Assembly (NCBI RefSeq): GCF_002284565.1
Contig: NZ_NPKI01000011.1
Location: 186,001-250,000, forward strand
Reading direction: 5' to 3'
Length of the DNA stretch: 64,000 nt
DNA from: Mesorhizobium mediterraneum
Lineage (GTDB): Bacteria > Pseudomonadota > Alphaproteobacteria > Rhizobiales > Rhizobiaceae
A program made the translations under genes and the position numbers. Below the pieces are notes generated by a model. That model was not told the origin of the DNA. It searched no databases and worked only from the letters and a program-made list of their open reading frames with translations. Positions 52,119 to 60,123 of this stretch are shown piece by piece. Positions within the stretch are counted from its first letter, which is position 1, and each line of letters opens with the position of its first letter.

Positions 52119-52805
52119 TCAGCGTTCTGCGGGAGCTTCGTCCTTCGCGACAAAGCGCAACAGCATCTCCACGCTGTTGCGCTTGAGCCGCTCGAGTTGT
52201 GCCGGAGCGCCAAAGTCGCGTCCGAAGATCATCGAAAAGGTGGCGCGGTTGGAAACGTTGAAGAAGCACAGCGCGCTTACCTGCCAATGGAGTTCGACCG
52301 CGTCGAGCCCCGGCCGGAAGACCCCCTCTTCGACACCGCGTGAATAGATGCGAGAGATATGGTCGATCGCAGTCACGTTCAGTTCGCGGATCGCATCCGA
52401 TTGTTCGAGGTATTGGCCGTGATGGATGTTCTCGATCATCACCATGCGGATAAATTCCTCGTGTCGGTGATGGTGGTCGAACGTGAACTCCACTAGGCGC
52501 GTCAGTGCCGCCACGGGGGGCAAACCTTCGATATCGAGTTGGGCCTCGCCCTCGCGCACCTGGCGATACGCGTTCTCGAGCGCGCGCAGGTAGAGGCCCT
52601 CTTTGTCACCAAAGTAGTAGTAGATCATGCGCTTGCTGAAGCGTGTGCGCGCCGCAATCTCGTCTATGCGCGCGCCCGACAAGCCGTTCAGGGCAAACTC
52701 CTTGGAGGCGATCTCCAGGATGTTGCGGCGCGTGCCCTCAGGGTCCTGGATACGCGTCGTGCCCGCGTCCGGCTTCGTCTTTCGTTCCTTCTTGATAACG
52801 GCCAT
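52119..52805 (-). CDS. TetR-family transcriptional regulator
   Basis: 228 residues. An N-terminal TetR helix-turn-helix: RRNILEIASKEFALNGLSGA, RIDEIAARTRFSKRMIYYYF, GDKEGLYLRALENAY. The C-terminal ligand domain is unassigned. It sits between quiC (same strand) and the quinate/shikimate dehydrogenase (divergent), with a palindrome on either side. Probably represses the quinate/shikimate genes until a pathway metabolite binds. The inducer is inferred from location only. Confidence 0.88.
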   Translation of the reverse strand: MAVIKKERKTKPDAGTTRIQDPEGTRRNILEIASKEFALNGLSGARIDEIAARTRFSKRMIYYYFGDKEGLYLRALENAYRQVREGEAQLDIEGLPPVAALTRLVEFTFDHHHRHEEFIRMVMIENIHHGQYLEQSDAIRELNVTAIDHISRIYSRGVEEGVFRPGLDAVELHWQVSALCFFNVSNRATFSMIFGRDFGAPAQLERLKRNSVEMLLRFVAKDEAPAER

Positions 52806-52848
52806 GCAGTTTGAGTTCCCGCCCCGGCGCCAGCCGGCAATTGACTAA

Positions 52849-52862
52849 ACTAACCAGTTAGT
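52849..52862. promoter_or_regulatory. TetR operator candidate, between tetR and the dehydrogenase
   Basis: ACTAACCAGTTAGT: perfect 6-bp arms with a CA centre, followed by ACA, 43 bp from the TetR start and 120 bp from the dehydrogenase start. A TTGACT hexamer at 52841 overlaps it on the plus strand. Confidence 0.65.
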
Positions 52863-52982
52863 ACATCATTCGCAAATCGCGACGGACTTATTTACCGGCG
52901 CGTTTGACGTGAACACAAGGGCGATCCAAGAATTGCCGCATTTGGGCCAGGAGGCGGCCCGCACAGGGAGGAATCTCGGGAG

Positions 52983-53891
52983 ATGGGCGACAGCCTTGTC
53001 GACCTCCTTTGCCGTCTTGCGGACGAGCACAAGGGTGCCGCCAGCTGCGACAGCGAAAAGGTCGTGATTGGCCTTGTCGGACGCGGCATTCAGTCCTCGC
53101 GCACTCCCGGCATGCATGAGCGTGAAGCCCGGCGCCTTGGCATCGGCTATTCGTACCTTTTGCTCGATTTCGACAGGCTCGGATTTCCGGACGCGGCGAT
53201 CGGCGACTTGATCGCGGCGGCGCAAATTGCGGGCTTTCAGGGCCTCAACGTCACTCATCCGTTTAAACAGGCTGTTATTCCCGTCCTCGATGCGCTGTCG
53301 CCAGAAGCGCGCGCGATAGGCGCGGTGAATACGATCGTGTTCGCTGGCGGACGCAAGGAAGGCCACAACACCGACGGCTGGGGTTTCGCGGAGAGTTTTC
53401 GCGAAGCGATGACAGGCGCATCGATGGGCAGTGTCGCCATGTTCGGCGCCGGCGGAGCGGGCGCCGCAGTCGCAAACGCGCTGATGGAGATGGGCGTTGG
53501 CCGGCTGTTCGTCGTCGACAGCCAACCCGATCGCGCCTCGGATCTTGCGTCGCGCATGGGCGCCTTGTTCGGCGGCCGCGTCGAGGCGTGGCCGGACCTG
53601 GCCGCAGCGGTGCGCATGGCAAACGGCATCGTCAACACGACCCCGGTGGGCATGGCGAAATACCCCGGAACACCGTTCGACACGGCTCTTCTGACGGCCG
53701 AAAAATGGGTCGCCGACATAGTCTATTTTCCGATGGAAACGGAGTTGTTGATCGCGGCCCGTAAGATCGGCTGCAGAACGCTGCCGGGCATCGGCATGGC
53801 GATCTATCAGGCCGTCCGCGCGTTCGAGCTCTTCACCGGGCGCAAGGCCGACCGCCGCGCCATGGCAGATCACTTCGAGGCCGCCGCATGA
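52983..53891 (+). CDS. quinate/shikimate dehydrogenase
   Basis: 302 residues of the AroE/YdiB superfamily. Substrate-binding SSRTPGMHEREARR, catalytic Lys in LNVTHPFKQAVIP, Asp in GHNTDGWGFAES, and Rossmann loop MFGAGGAGAAVANAL followed by VVDSQPDRA (Asp at the strand end suggests NAD(H)). The SRTPxMHE form is typical of catabolic quinate/shikimate dehydrogenases. It starts the plus-strand operon with TRAP transporter and dehydroquinase genes. Oxidises quinate and/or shikimate to the dehydro acids. Confidence 0.88.
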   Translation: MGDSLVDLLCRLADEHKGAASCDSEKVVIGLVGRGIQSSRTPGMHEREARRLGIGYSYLLLDFDRLGFPDAAIGDLIAAAQIAGFQGLNVTHPFKQAVIPVLDALSPEARAIGAVNTIVFAGGRKEGHNTDGWGFAESFREAMTGASMGSVAMFGAGGAGAAVANALMEMGVGRLFVVDSQPDRASDLASRMGALFGGRVEAWPDLAAAVRMANGIVNTTPVGMAKYPGTPFDTALLTAEKWVADIVYFPMETELLIAARKIGCRTLPGIGMAIYQAVRAFELFTGRKADRRAMADHFEAAA

Positions 53892-53939
53892 ACTCAATGA
53901 CGCCTATAGCCGCATGAAGACCACTGGGAGGAAATCGAC

Positions 53940-54926
53940 ATGAAAGCTGAAATGAACCGACGCATGTTTATGATCGCTGCCGGCGCATTTGCCGCCGGAA
54001 CCGCTGTCCCCGCCTTCGCGCAGGACAAACCAAAGCTGCGTTTCTCGGCCGTGTTCTCGGAACAGGACATCCGGGCTGAGATGATGAAAATGTTCGCTGA
54101 CGCCATCAAGGACGACTTTGCTTTCGAGGGCTACTACGGCGGCAACCTGTTCAAGCAGGGCACCGAGCTTGTCGCCATCCAGCGCGGCAACCTCGAAATG
54201 GGCAACATCGCCCCGCAGGACATCTCCAAGCAGATTCCGGCCTGGTCTATCGTCACCGTCGGCTACCTGTTCCGCGACGCCGCGCATCTCAAGGCCTTCT
54301 TTGCCAGCGACGCCGGCGCGGAGCTGAAGAAGATGACCGAGGACCAACTCGGCGTGAGGGTGCTCGGCCCCACCTATTTCGGCCTGCGTCAGGTCGGCCT
54401 GAAGCCCGATAAGGAAATCAAGACTCCCGCCGACTTGGCCGGCGTCAAGCTGCGCATGCCGGGTGGCGACGCCTGGCAATTCCTCGGCCAGGCGCTCGGC
54501 GCGAATCCTACGCCGATGGCCTACGCAGAGGTCTATACTGGCCTGCAGACAGGAGCGATCGATGGGCAGGACAACCCTCTGCCCAACGTCGAGAACATGA
54601 AGTTCTACGAGGTCATGTCGCAGATCGTGCTGACCTCGCACCTTGTCGGCTTCGACCTCCTCAGCATCTCGAAGAAGGTGTGGGACGAGATGGGGGCCGA
54701 GAAGCAGGCAAAGGTCCAGGCCGCGGCGGACAAGGCGATCGACTTCTCGACAGAGAAACACCTGACGCGCGAGAAGGAACTCGTTGAAACATTCAAGGGC
54801 AAAGGCCTGAAGATCTACGAGCCCGACGTCGCTGCATTCCGCAAGCACGTGCAGGAGCAATATCTTGCCTCTGACCTCGCCAAGGAATGGCCGGCCGGGA
54901 TGATCGACAAGATCAACGCGCTTTGA
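53940..54926 (+). CDS. TRAP transporter substrate-binding protein (DctP family)
   Basis: 328 residues. An N-terminal signal (RRMFMIAAGAFAAGTAVPAF, cleavage near AFA-QD) and the DctP fold. The conserved LKLRMPGG-like segment GVKLRMPGGDAWQFLGQALG with the substrate-binding Arg, and QTGAIDGQDNPLPN, are present. GGAGGAA precedes ATG. Likely ligand: quinate, shikimate or protocatechuate, from the neighbouring genes. Confidence 0.9.
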   Translation: MKAEMNRRMFMIAAGAFAAGTAVPAFAQDKPKLRFSAVFSEQDIRAEMMKMFADAIKDDFAFEGYYGGNLFKQGTELVAIQRGNLEMGNIAPQDISKQIPAWSIVTVGYLFRDAAHLKAFFASDAGAELKKMTEDQLGVRVLGPTYFGLRQVGLKPDKEIKTPADLAGVKLRMPGGDAWQFLGQALGANPTPMAYAEVYTGLQTGAIDGQDNPLPNVENMKFYEVMSQIVLTSHLVGFDLLSISKKVWDEMGAEKQAKVQAAADKAIDFSTEKHLTREKELVETFKGKGLKIYEPDVAAFRKHVQEQYLASDLAKEWPAGMIDKINAL

Positions 54927-54940
54927 CGCGCCAAAACTCG

Positions 54941-54967
54941 CCAGCCGGTCCGCTTGTGACCGGCTGG
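54941..54967 (+). repeat. perfect stem-loop after the TRAP binding-protein gene
   Basis: 10-bp perfect arms CCAGCCGGTC / GACCGGCTGG with a 7-nt loop, 14 bp past the stop, no U-run. The same layout as at 4041-4066: an mRNA-stabilising or attenuating hairpin that separates an abundant binding protein from its membrane subunits. Confidence 0.6.
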
Positions 54968-55002
54968 CCCAAACTCGTTTAGCCAGACGACGCCAGGGAG
55001 GC

Positions 55003-55524
55003 ATGATGAACCCGGGATTGAGAAAGGTCGGCGGCTGGCTATACCGGCGCGCCGAGAACGCCATCGCCATCGCAATCGGCGCCATGTTCGCCGCGTTTCT
55101 TCTGCAGGTTGCTTTTCGTTACCTTCTCAACTGGCCGACCGGCTGGAGCAACGAGCTCACCGTCGTGCTCTGGATTTGGGTTGTGCTGTTCGGCGCAGCG
55201 TTCGTCGTTCGTGAGGAAGAGGAAATCCGTTTTGATCTCCTCTATGCCGCAGTCGGTCCGAACATAAGGCGAGCGATGACGCTCGCCTTCGCGATCGCTC
55301 TCGTCGCGCTCTATGGCTGGTCCTTTCCGGCCGTCTTCGACTATGTGACCTTCATGAAGGTCGAGAGCACCGCCTACCTCAAGATACGCTTCGACTGGCT
55401 GTTCTCGATCTACCTCGTCTTCGTGGTCGCCGTGATTGCCCGCTACCTATGGCTCGCGTGGCGTGCTCTCCGGGGCGAAGCGCCGGCGGAATTTGACCCG
55501 ACGAAAGCGAGTTCCGGCGTATGA
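55003..55524 (+). CDS. TRAP transporter small membrane subunit (DctQ family)
   Basis: 173 residues, four hydrophobic segments; NELTVVLWIWVVLFGAAFVV is typical of DctQ. A GGGAGG ribosome site precedes ATG 55003. Stop overlaps the DctM start (ATGA). Confidence 0.9.
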   Translation: MMNPGLRKVGGWLYRRAENAIAIAIGAMFAAFLLQVAFRYLLNWPTGWSNELTVVLWIWVVLFGAAFVVREEEEIRFDLLYAAVGPNIRRAMTLAFAIALVALYGWSFPAVFDYVTFMKVESTAYLKIRFDWLFSIYLVFVVAVIARYLWLAWRALRGEAPAEFDPTKASSGV

Positions 55525-56822
55525 GCCTCGCGAGTCCCTTTTCGCTGTCGGTCGTTGCGATCACAGCGCTGGCCCTGCTTGGCCTGCCGATCGGTCACTC
55601 GATGATCGCCGGGTCGATCCTCTATCTCTGGCTAGCAGGGCTCGACATGGGCACGTCCGCCGAGCAGCTCCTCAACGGGCTCTACACGAGCTACATTCTG
55701 CTTGCCGTGCCGATGTTCATTCTCGCCGCGGAGTTGATGAACGCCGGAACAATGACCGACCGGCTGCTGCAATTCTGCAACGCTGTCGTCGGCCGTTTCC
55801 GCGGCGGCCTGGCGCAGGTCAACGTGCTGCAGTCGATCATCTTCGCCGGCATGTCCGGCTCGGCCATTGCCGACGCCGCGGGCACCGGCAAGATGATGCA
55901 GCAGCTCATGACCAAGGATGGCAAGTACCCGGCGAGCTATGCCGCTGCGCTGACAGCCGTCACCTCCGTGATCGGCCCGATCATTCCTCCGTCAATTCCG
56001 CTGGTCATCTATGCGCTGATCTCGGATGCATCCATCGGCTACCTCTTCATTGCGGGTATCGTGCCGGGCCTTCTTCTCGCCCTGTCGCAGATGATCATCG
56101 TCGCCATCGATGCGCGCCGGAAGAACTTTCCGGTCGAGAAGCCGGTGCCGCTCAGGGAATTTCCGGGGATCACCTTGCGAGCGTTTCCGGCGCTGATGCT
56201 GCCGGTCGTTCTGCTGGTCGGCATAAGGGGCGGCGTGATGACCCCGACCGAGGCTGCGGCGGTCGCCGCCGGCTACGCGCTGCTCATCTCGGTCGCGATC
56301 TATCGCAGCGTGACGCCGGTTCAGCTCTACCATGCGCTTCTCAACAGCGCCCGCACCACGGCCTCGATCGGCATGCTCATCGCCGGCGCCCTGGTGTTCA
56401 ACTACGTTGTCACGGTTGAGAACATTCCGCAGTCCCTGTCGGTGATCCTGCAGTCCTGGGATCTTTCGCCGATGGGTTTCCTGATCCTCGTCAACATCCT
56501 GCTGCTGATCCTGGGCTGCGTGCTGGAGGGCACGACTATTCTGCTGGTGATCGTGCCGGTGCTGATTCCGACGGCGAAGGCGCTCGGTGTCGACATGGTG
56601 CATTTCGGCGTGATGGTCGTCGTCAACATCATGCTCGGCCTCGTCACCCCGCCATACGGGTTGCTGCTGTTCATCATGACCCGCATCGCAGAGGTGCCGC
56701 TGCGCGACCTGGTGCATGACGTAATGCCGTTTCTCTACGCCATGATTGCCGCCCTGATGCTGATCACCTTCTTCCCATCGCTGGTGCTGTGGCTGCCGCG
56801 CCTGCTGGGCTATCAAGGATAG
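55521..56822 (+). CDS. TRAP transporter large membrane subunit (DctM family)
   Basis: 433 residues, about 12 membrane segments. DctM marks: FAGMSGSAIADAAGTGKMMQ and ITSVIGPIIPPSIPLVIY-like sequence (VTSVIGPIIPPSIPLVIYAL), and LGLVTPPYGLLLF near the C-terminus. It forms the sodium-driven translocation channel with DctQ. Confidence 0.93.
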   Translation: MSLASPFSLSVVAITALALLGLPIGHSMIAGSILYLWLAGLDMGTSAEQLLNGLYTSYILLAVPMFILAAELMNAGTMTDRLLQFCNAVVGRFRGGLAQVNVLQSIIFAGMSGSAIADAAGTGKMMQQLMTKDGKYPASYAAALTAVTSVIGPIIPPSIPLVIYALISDASIGYLFIAGIVPGLLLALSQMIIVAIDARRKNFPVEKPVPLREFPGITLRAFPALMLPVVLLVGIRGGVMTPTEAAAVAAGYALLISVAIYRSVTPVQLYHALLNSARTTASIGMLIAGALVFNYVVTVENIPQSLSVILQSWDLSPMGFLILVNILLLILGCVLEGTTILLVIVPVLIPTAKALGVDMVHFGVMVVVNIMLGLVTPPYGLLLFIMTRIAEVPLRDLVHDVMPFLYAMIAALMLITFFPSLVLWLPRLLGYQG

Positions 56823-56826
56823 GACC

Positions 56827-57261
56827 ATGACCAAGCCAATCTTCGTTCTCAACGGTCCAAACCTCAATCGCTTGGGCAGCCGCGAGCCGGAAATCTACGG
56901 GACGACGACGCTTGCCGAGATCGAGACGATGTGCCGGAAGGCCGCAGACGGGCTTCCAGTCCGCTTTCACCAGTCGAATTTCGAGGGTGAGATCGTCGGC
57001 TGGATCCACGAGGCGATCGACGACGGCGCCGGCATCATCATCAACCCGGCGGGCTTCTCGTTCACCTCGATTGCCATCCTCGACGCGCTCAAGATGTTTC
57101 CTGGGCCGATCGTTGAGCTCCACATTTCCAACATCCACCGACGCGAGGAAATCTATCACAAATCGCTCGTCTCGACGGTGGCGACGGCGGTCATCGCCGG
57201 TTTGGGGCCGCGGGGATACGCCACCGCGGTCAATTCGCTGAAGCAACTGATGGAAGGTTAG
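56827..57261 (+). CDS. aroQ: type II 3-dehydroquinate dehydratase, variant active site
   Basis: 144 residues. The family is clear: NGPNLNRLGSREPEIYG (with the catalytic Tyr), FHQSNFEGEIVGWIHEA and ELHISNIHRREE. But the usual NPG-x-x-THTS block reads NPAGFSFTS: the conserved His that contacts substrate is Phe79 and Gly/Ala are swapped, while His99 is kept. It may belong to a catabolic subgroup or have altered activity. It follows dctM after 4 bp, so it is in the same operon and should dehydrate dehydroquinate made from quinate. Confidence 0.87.
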   Translation: MTKPIFVLNGPNLNRLGSREPEIYGTTTLAEIETMCRKAADGLPVRFHQSNFEGEIVGWIHEAIDDGAGIIINPAGFSFTSIAILDALKMFPGPIVELHISNIHRREEIYHKSLVSTVATAVIAGLGPRGYATAVNSLKQLMEG

Positions 57262-57302
57262 GTAAGGCCACAGGCAAGGCGTGAAATCCGCAGCGGGAAT
57301 AT

Positions 57303-57316
57303 ACTAACTGGATAGT
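57303..57316. promoter_or_regulatory. TetR operator candidate, upstream of the cyclase-family gene
   Basis: ACTAACTGGATAGT: matches the palindromes at 52061 and 52849 with one arm mismatch, followed by AC. It is 43 bp before the start of the Tat-exported hydrolase. Confidence 0.5.
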
Positions 57317-57359
57317 ACGACAATCGTCTCGTCAAGATCGCCAATGGGAAGGAAAAAAC

Positions 57360-58190
57360 ATGTGCCCTCCGGGATGCCTGCATTCAATCTGTGAGAAAGC
57401 CACACGTAGAGGTCTTCTCAAAACCGGCTTCACTTTGGGCCTCGGCGCCGCCGCCGCGGCGTTTCCTGGCACGCCACAAGCCCAGGCCGCTCCAACGAGC
57501 TTCAGCGAGACGGTCGACCTTTCGCACGCGCTCTATGAAGGGTTTCCGACCTTTAGCGGCGAGAAATGGTTCACCGTCGAGCATTTGGTCACCTTCGCAA
57601 AGGACAAGGTGAACCTGAACCGCTGGACGATCGTCGAACACAGTGGCACCCATATGGACGCGCCCATCCATTTTTCTGCCGATGGCTTGACGGCCGATCT
57701 GATTCCCATCTCCGACCTGATCGTGCCTGTCGCGGTCATCAATATTGCTTCGCGGGCGGCCGAGAATGCGGACACATCTCTCACCCCCGACGATATCAAA
57801 GCGTGGGAGGCAAAGAACGGGCCTCTTCCGGAGGGATGCTGTGTGGTGATGAATTCCGGATGGCACAAGCTTCTGGACGATCCAAAGTTCACCGGCAATG
57901 ACGGCGAGAAGAGAAATCATACCCCCGGCTTTCACGTCGAGACTGCGCAATTCCTGATAGGCGAGCGAAATGTTAAGGGCATTGGGGTCGACACCCTCTC
58001 CCTCGACACGGGGCTTAATTCGGGCGGGGCGTTTCCCGTCCACTACGAATGGCTTGGAAGCGGTCGCTGGGGCGTCGAGTGCCTTGCAAATCTAGACGCG
58101 ATTCCTGAAGTCGGGGCGCGTCTCTTCCTCGGGATTCCGAAGGTGAGGGGCGCGACGGGCGGGCCGACTCGGGTGATCGCGCTTCTCTAG
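57360..58190 (+). CDS. Tat-exported cyclase-family metal hydrolase
   Basis: 276 residues. The N-terminus carries a twin-arginine signal (TRRGLLKTGFTLGLGAAAAA, cleavage near AQA). The mature protein is of the cyclase/kynurenine-formamidase family, with the metal motif EHSGTHMDAPIHF. GGAAGG precedes ATG 57360. A matching TetR operator lies upstream. Related enzymes hydrolyse N-formylkynurenine, isatin or cyclic imides; a periplasmic amide or lactone hydrolase is plausible. Substrate unknown. Confidence 0.85.
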   Translation: MCPPGCLHSICEKATRRGLLKTGFTLGLGAAAAAFPGTPQAQAAPTSFSETVDLSHALYEGFPTFSGEKWFTVEHLVTFAKDKVNLNRWTIVEHSGTHMDAPIHFSADGLTADLIPISDLIVPVAVINIASRAAENADTSLTPDDIKAWEAKNGPLPEGCCVVMNSGWHKLLDDPKFTGNDGEKRNHTPGFHVETAQFLIGERNVKGIGVDTLSLDTGLNSGGAFPVHYEWLGSGRWGVECLANLDAIPEVGARLFLGIPKVRGATGGPTRVIALL

Positions 58191-58262
58191 ATCCACCCGG
58201 TGGCGACTGCGGTAAAAAGACGATCTGCGGGCTTGAGAGCCGTTTGAAAAATCGAGGGCTGG

Positions 58263-58613
58263 ATGGCCCAGATCGCCAAGAAGACCAAGCGCAATCACCA
58301 CGGACTCCTCTGCGCGCACGAGTATGACGACGTCTTCGCCGATTCCATCAACGAGCCCGAGGCGACGGCTATCTTCGCCAACGGATTGGAGCGTGCGGGT
58401 ATTGGGCGGCGCGACCAGAAGGTGCCGTCGGTCGGTTCGGAGGATTTCGGGCAGTTCGGGCTGAGCGGCGCAAAGGCCGCGATGCTCTTTCTCGGGTCCA
58501 GCCCCGACTGGCCACGGTTCCATCCTCCTGATTATGACTTCCGCGACGAACTGATTCCGGTGGGTATCCGGATATTCTCGGAGACGCTGGCGGCCTGTCT
58601 GGATAACAGCTGA
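58263..58613 (+). pseudogene. C-terminal fragment of an M20 amidohydrolase
   Basis: 116 residues that match only the end of M20 hippurate-hydrolase-like proteins: VPSVGSEDFGQFGLSGAKAA (metal Glu region), FHPPDYDFRDELIPVGIRIF. The intact family is about 390 residues; the metal-binding N-terminal half is absent. An ATG starts the frame but there is no ribosome site. Dead remnant. Confidence 0.75.
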
Positions 58614-58705
58614 ATGCGATCGTCTGCGATGTCCTGCCGACCGATGCCGCCGGCAGAAGTGTGCGGATAAGGTGTCGATGTGACCAAGAGAAAGACAGGC
58701 TGCCA

Positions 58706-60052
58706 TTGACAACCTTCCCGTTCAGCGAAGCCATCCCGGTGCAGTTTCAGGCGCTGCTGCCGAAGACATCCGACGTCGTGATCGTTGGCGGAGGCATCAT
58801 CGGCGTGATGACGGCACTGTTTCTGGCGCGACGGAACATCTCGGTCACGCTTGTCGAGAAGGGCCGCATCGCGGCCGAGCAGTCATCGCGCAACTGGGGT
58901 TGGATCCGGCAGCAAGGCCGCGACGCTGACGAACTGCCGATCATGATCGAAGCGCGCCAACTCTGGCAGCAACTTGCCGAAGAGTGCGGCGAGGATATCG
59001 GTCTGAGGCAGACCGGCATCACATACCTTGCGCGGACCGACACGGAGATGGCCGCGTTTGCTGCGTTCGTGCGGATCGCCGGCGCACACGGTGTCGACAC
59101 ACGCCTCCTCGACCCGAATGAGGTCGTGGATCTGATCCCCGCCATGTCGCGGCGCTACAAGGGCGGAATGATAACCCCGTCGGACATGCGGGCCGAGCCT
59201 TGGGTTGCCGTGCCGGCGATCGCTCGCCTGGCCGCCCGGGAAGGCGTCACGATCATCGAGAATTGCGCGGCGCGGATGCTTGACCGATCCGGCGGTCGGA
59301 TCAGCGGCGTCTGGACCGAGAAGGGCCGCATCGCTACCTCGAATGTTCTCGTCGCCAGCGGCGCGTGGACATCGCTCTTCCTGCGCGCGCATGGCATCTC
59401 GATCCCGCAGCTCAGCGTCAGGTCGACCGTCGCCGCGACCGAGCCGATGCCCGAGATCTATGCGGGGGCAGCCACCGACGAACACATCGCCTTCCGGCGG
59501 CGGCAGGATGGCGGCTATACGCTCGCGTCGGGCGGTGCCAGCCAGCTCTATGTCGGCCCGGACGCATTCCGGCATGCGATCAAATACGTTCCCGCCTTGA
59601 GGGCAAATCCCCTGGGCACGCGATACCTGCCGGCGGCGCCAATGGGATATCCGGATGCCTGGTCGACGCCGCGCAAGTGGGACGCGACCCAGGAAAGTCC
59701 GTTCGAGCGGATGCGCATCCTGAACCCCGCTCCCGAACCCTCCGGGCTCCGCTCGATCGAGCGCGGGTTCAGGGAGCTTTTCCCTCAGGTCAAGGACGTG
59801 CGGCTGAAGGCGAGCTGGGCGGGCATGATCGATGCGATGCCGGACGTGGTGCCCATCGTCGACCGCGTAGCCGAGATTCCAGGCCTCGTCGTTGCGACCG
59901 GGATGAGCGGCCACGGTTTCGGCATCGGGCCCGGCATGGGCCGCGTCGTGTCGGACCTGATCCAGGGTAATGAGGTTGGCCACAACCTCAATCGGTTCCG
60001 CATCTCGCGATTCAGCGACGGCAGCCCGATCCGATTGGGGCCAGCCTTGTAG
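58706..60052 (+). CDS. FAD-dependent amino-acid oxidase-like protein (DadA family)
   Basis: About 448 residues. The dinucleotide-binding loop DVVIVGGGIIGVMTALFLAR, then EQSSRNWGWIRQQGRD, a stretch typical of a DAO subgroup, and the C-terminal VVATGMSGHGFGIGPGMGR. It should oxidise an amino acid or amine in the cytoplasm. Start uncertain: TTG 58706 (TTFPFSEAIP) matches usual N-termini; a GTG begins the frame at 58661. Stands alone between a pseudogene and the convergent deaminase gene. Confidence 0.85.
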   Translation: MTTFPFSEAIPVQFQALLPKTSDVVIVGGGIIGVMTALFLARRNISVTLVEKGRIAAEQSSRNWGWIRQQGRDADELPIMIEARQLWQQLAEECGEDIGLRQTGITYLARTDTEMAAFAAFVRIAGAHGVDTRLLDPNEVVDLIPAMSRRYKGGMITPSDMRAEPWVAVPAIARLAAREGVTIIENCAARMLDRSGGRISGVWTEKGRIATSNVLVASGAWTSLFLRAHGISIPQLSVRSTVAATEPMPEIYAGAATDEHIAFRRRQDGGYTLASGGASQLYVGPDAFRHAIKYVPALRANPLGTRYLPAAPMGYPDAWSTPRKWDATQESPFERMRILNPAPEPSGLRSIERGFRELFPQVKDVRLKASWAGMIDAMPDVVPIVDRVAEIPGLVVATGMSGHGFGIGPGMGRVVSDLIQGNEVGHNLNRFRISRFSDGSPIRLGPAL

Positions 60053-60123
60053 CCCCCATACCGACCATAATGACGGTGCTTGAGGCATGTCGCCGGCGGA
60101 ATGATGGTGCCCGCTACGCAGGC

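Noticed and set aside
58614-58705. A GTG at 58661 as the start of the DadA-like protein
   Set aside because: The extra N-terminal residues (RIRCRCDQEKDRLP) do not fit the family, and TTG 58706 gives the usual N-terminus.
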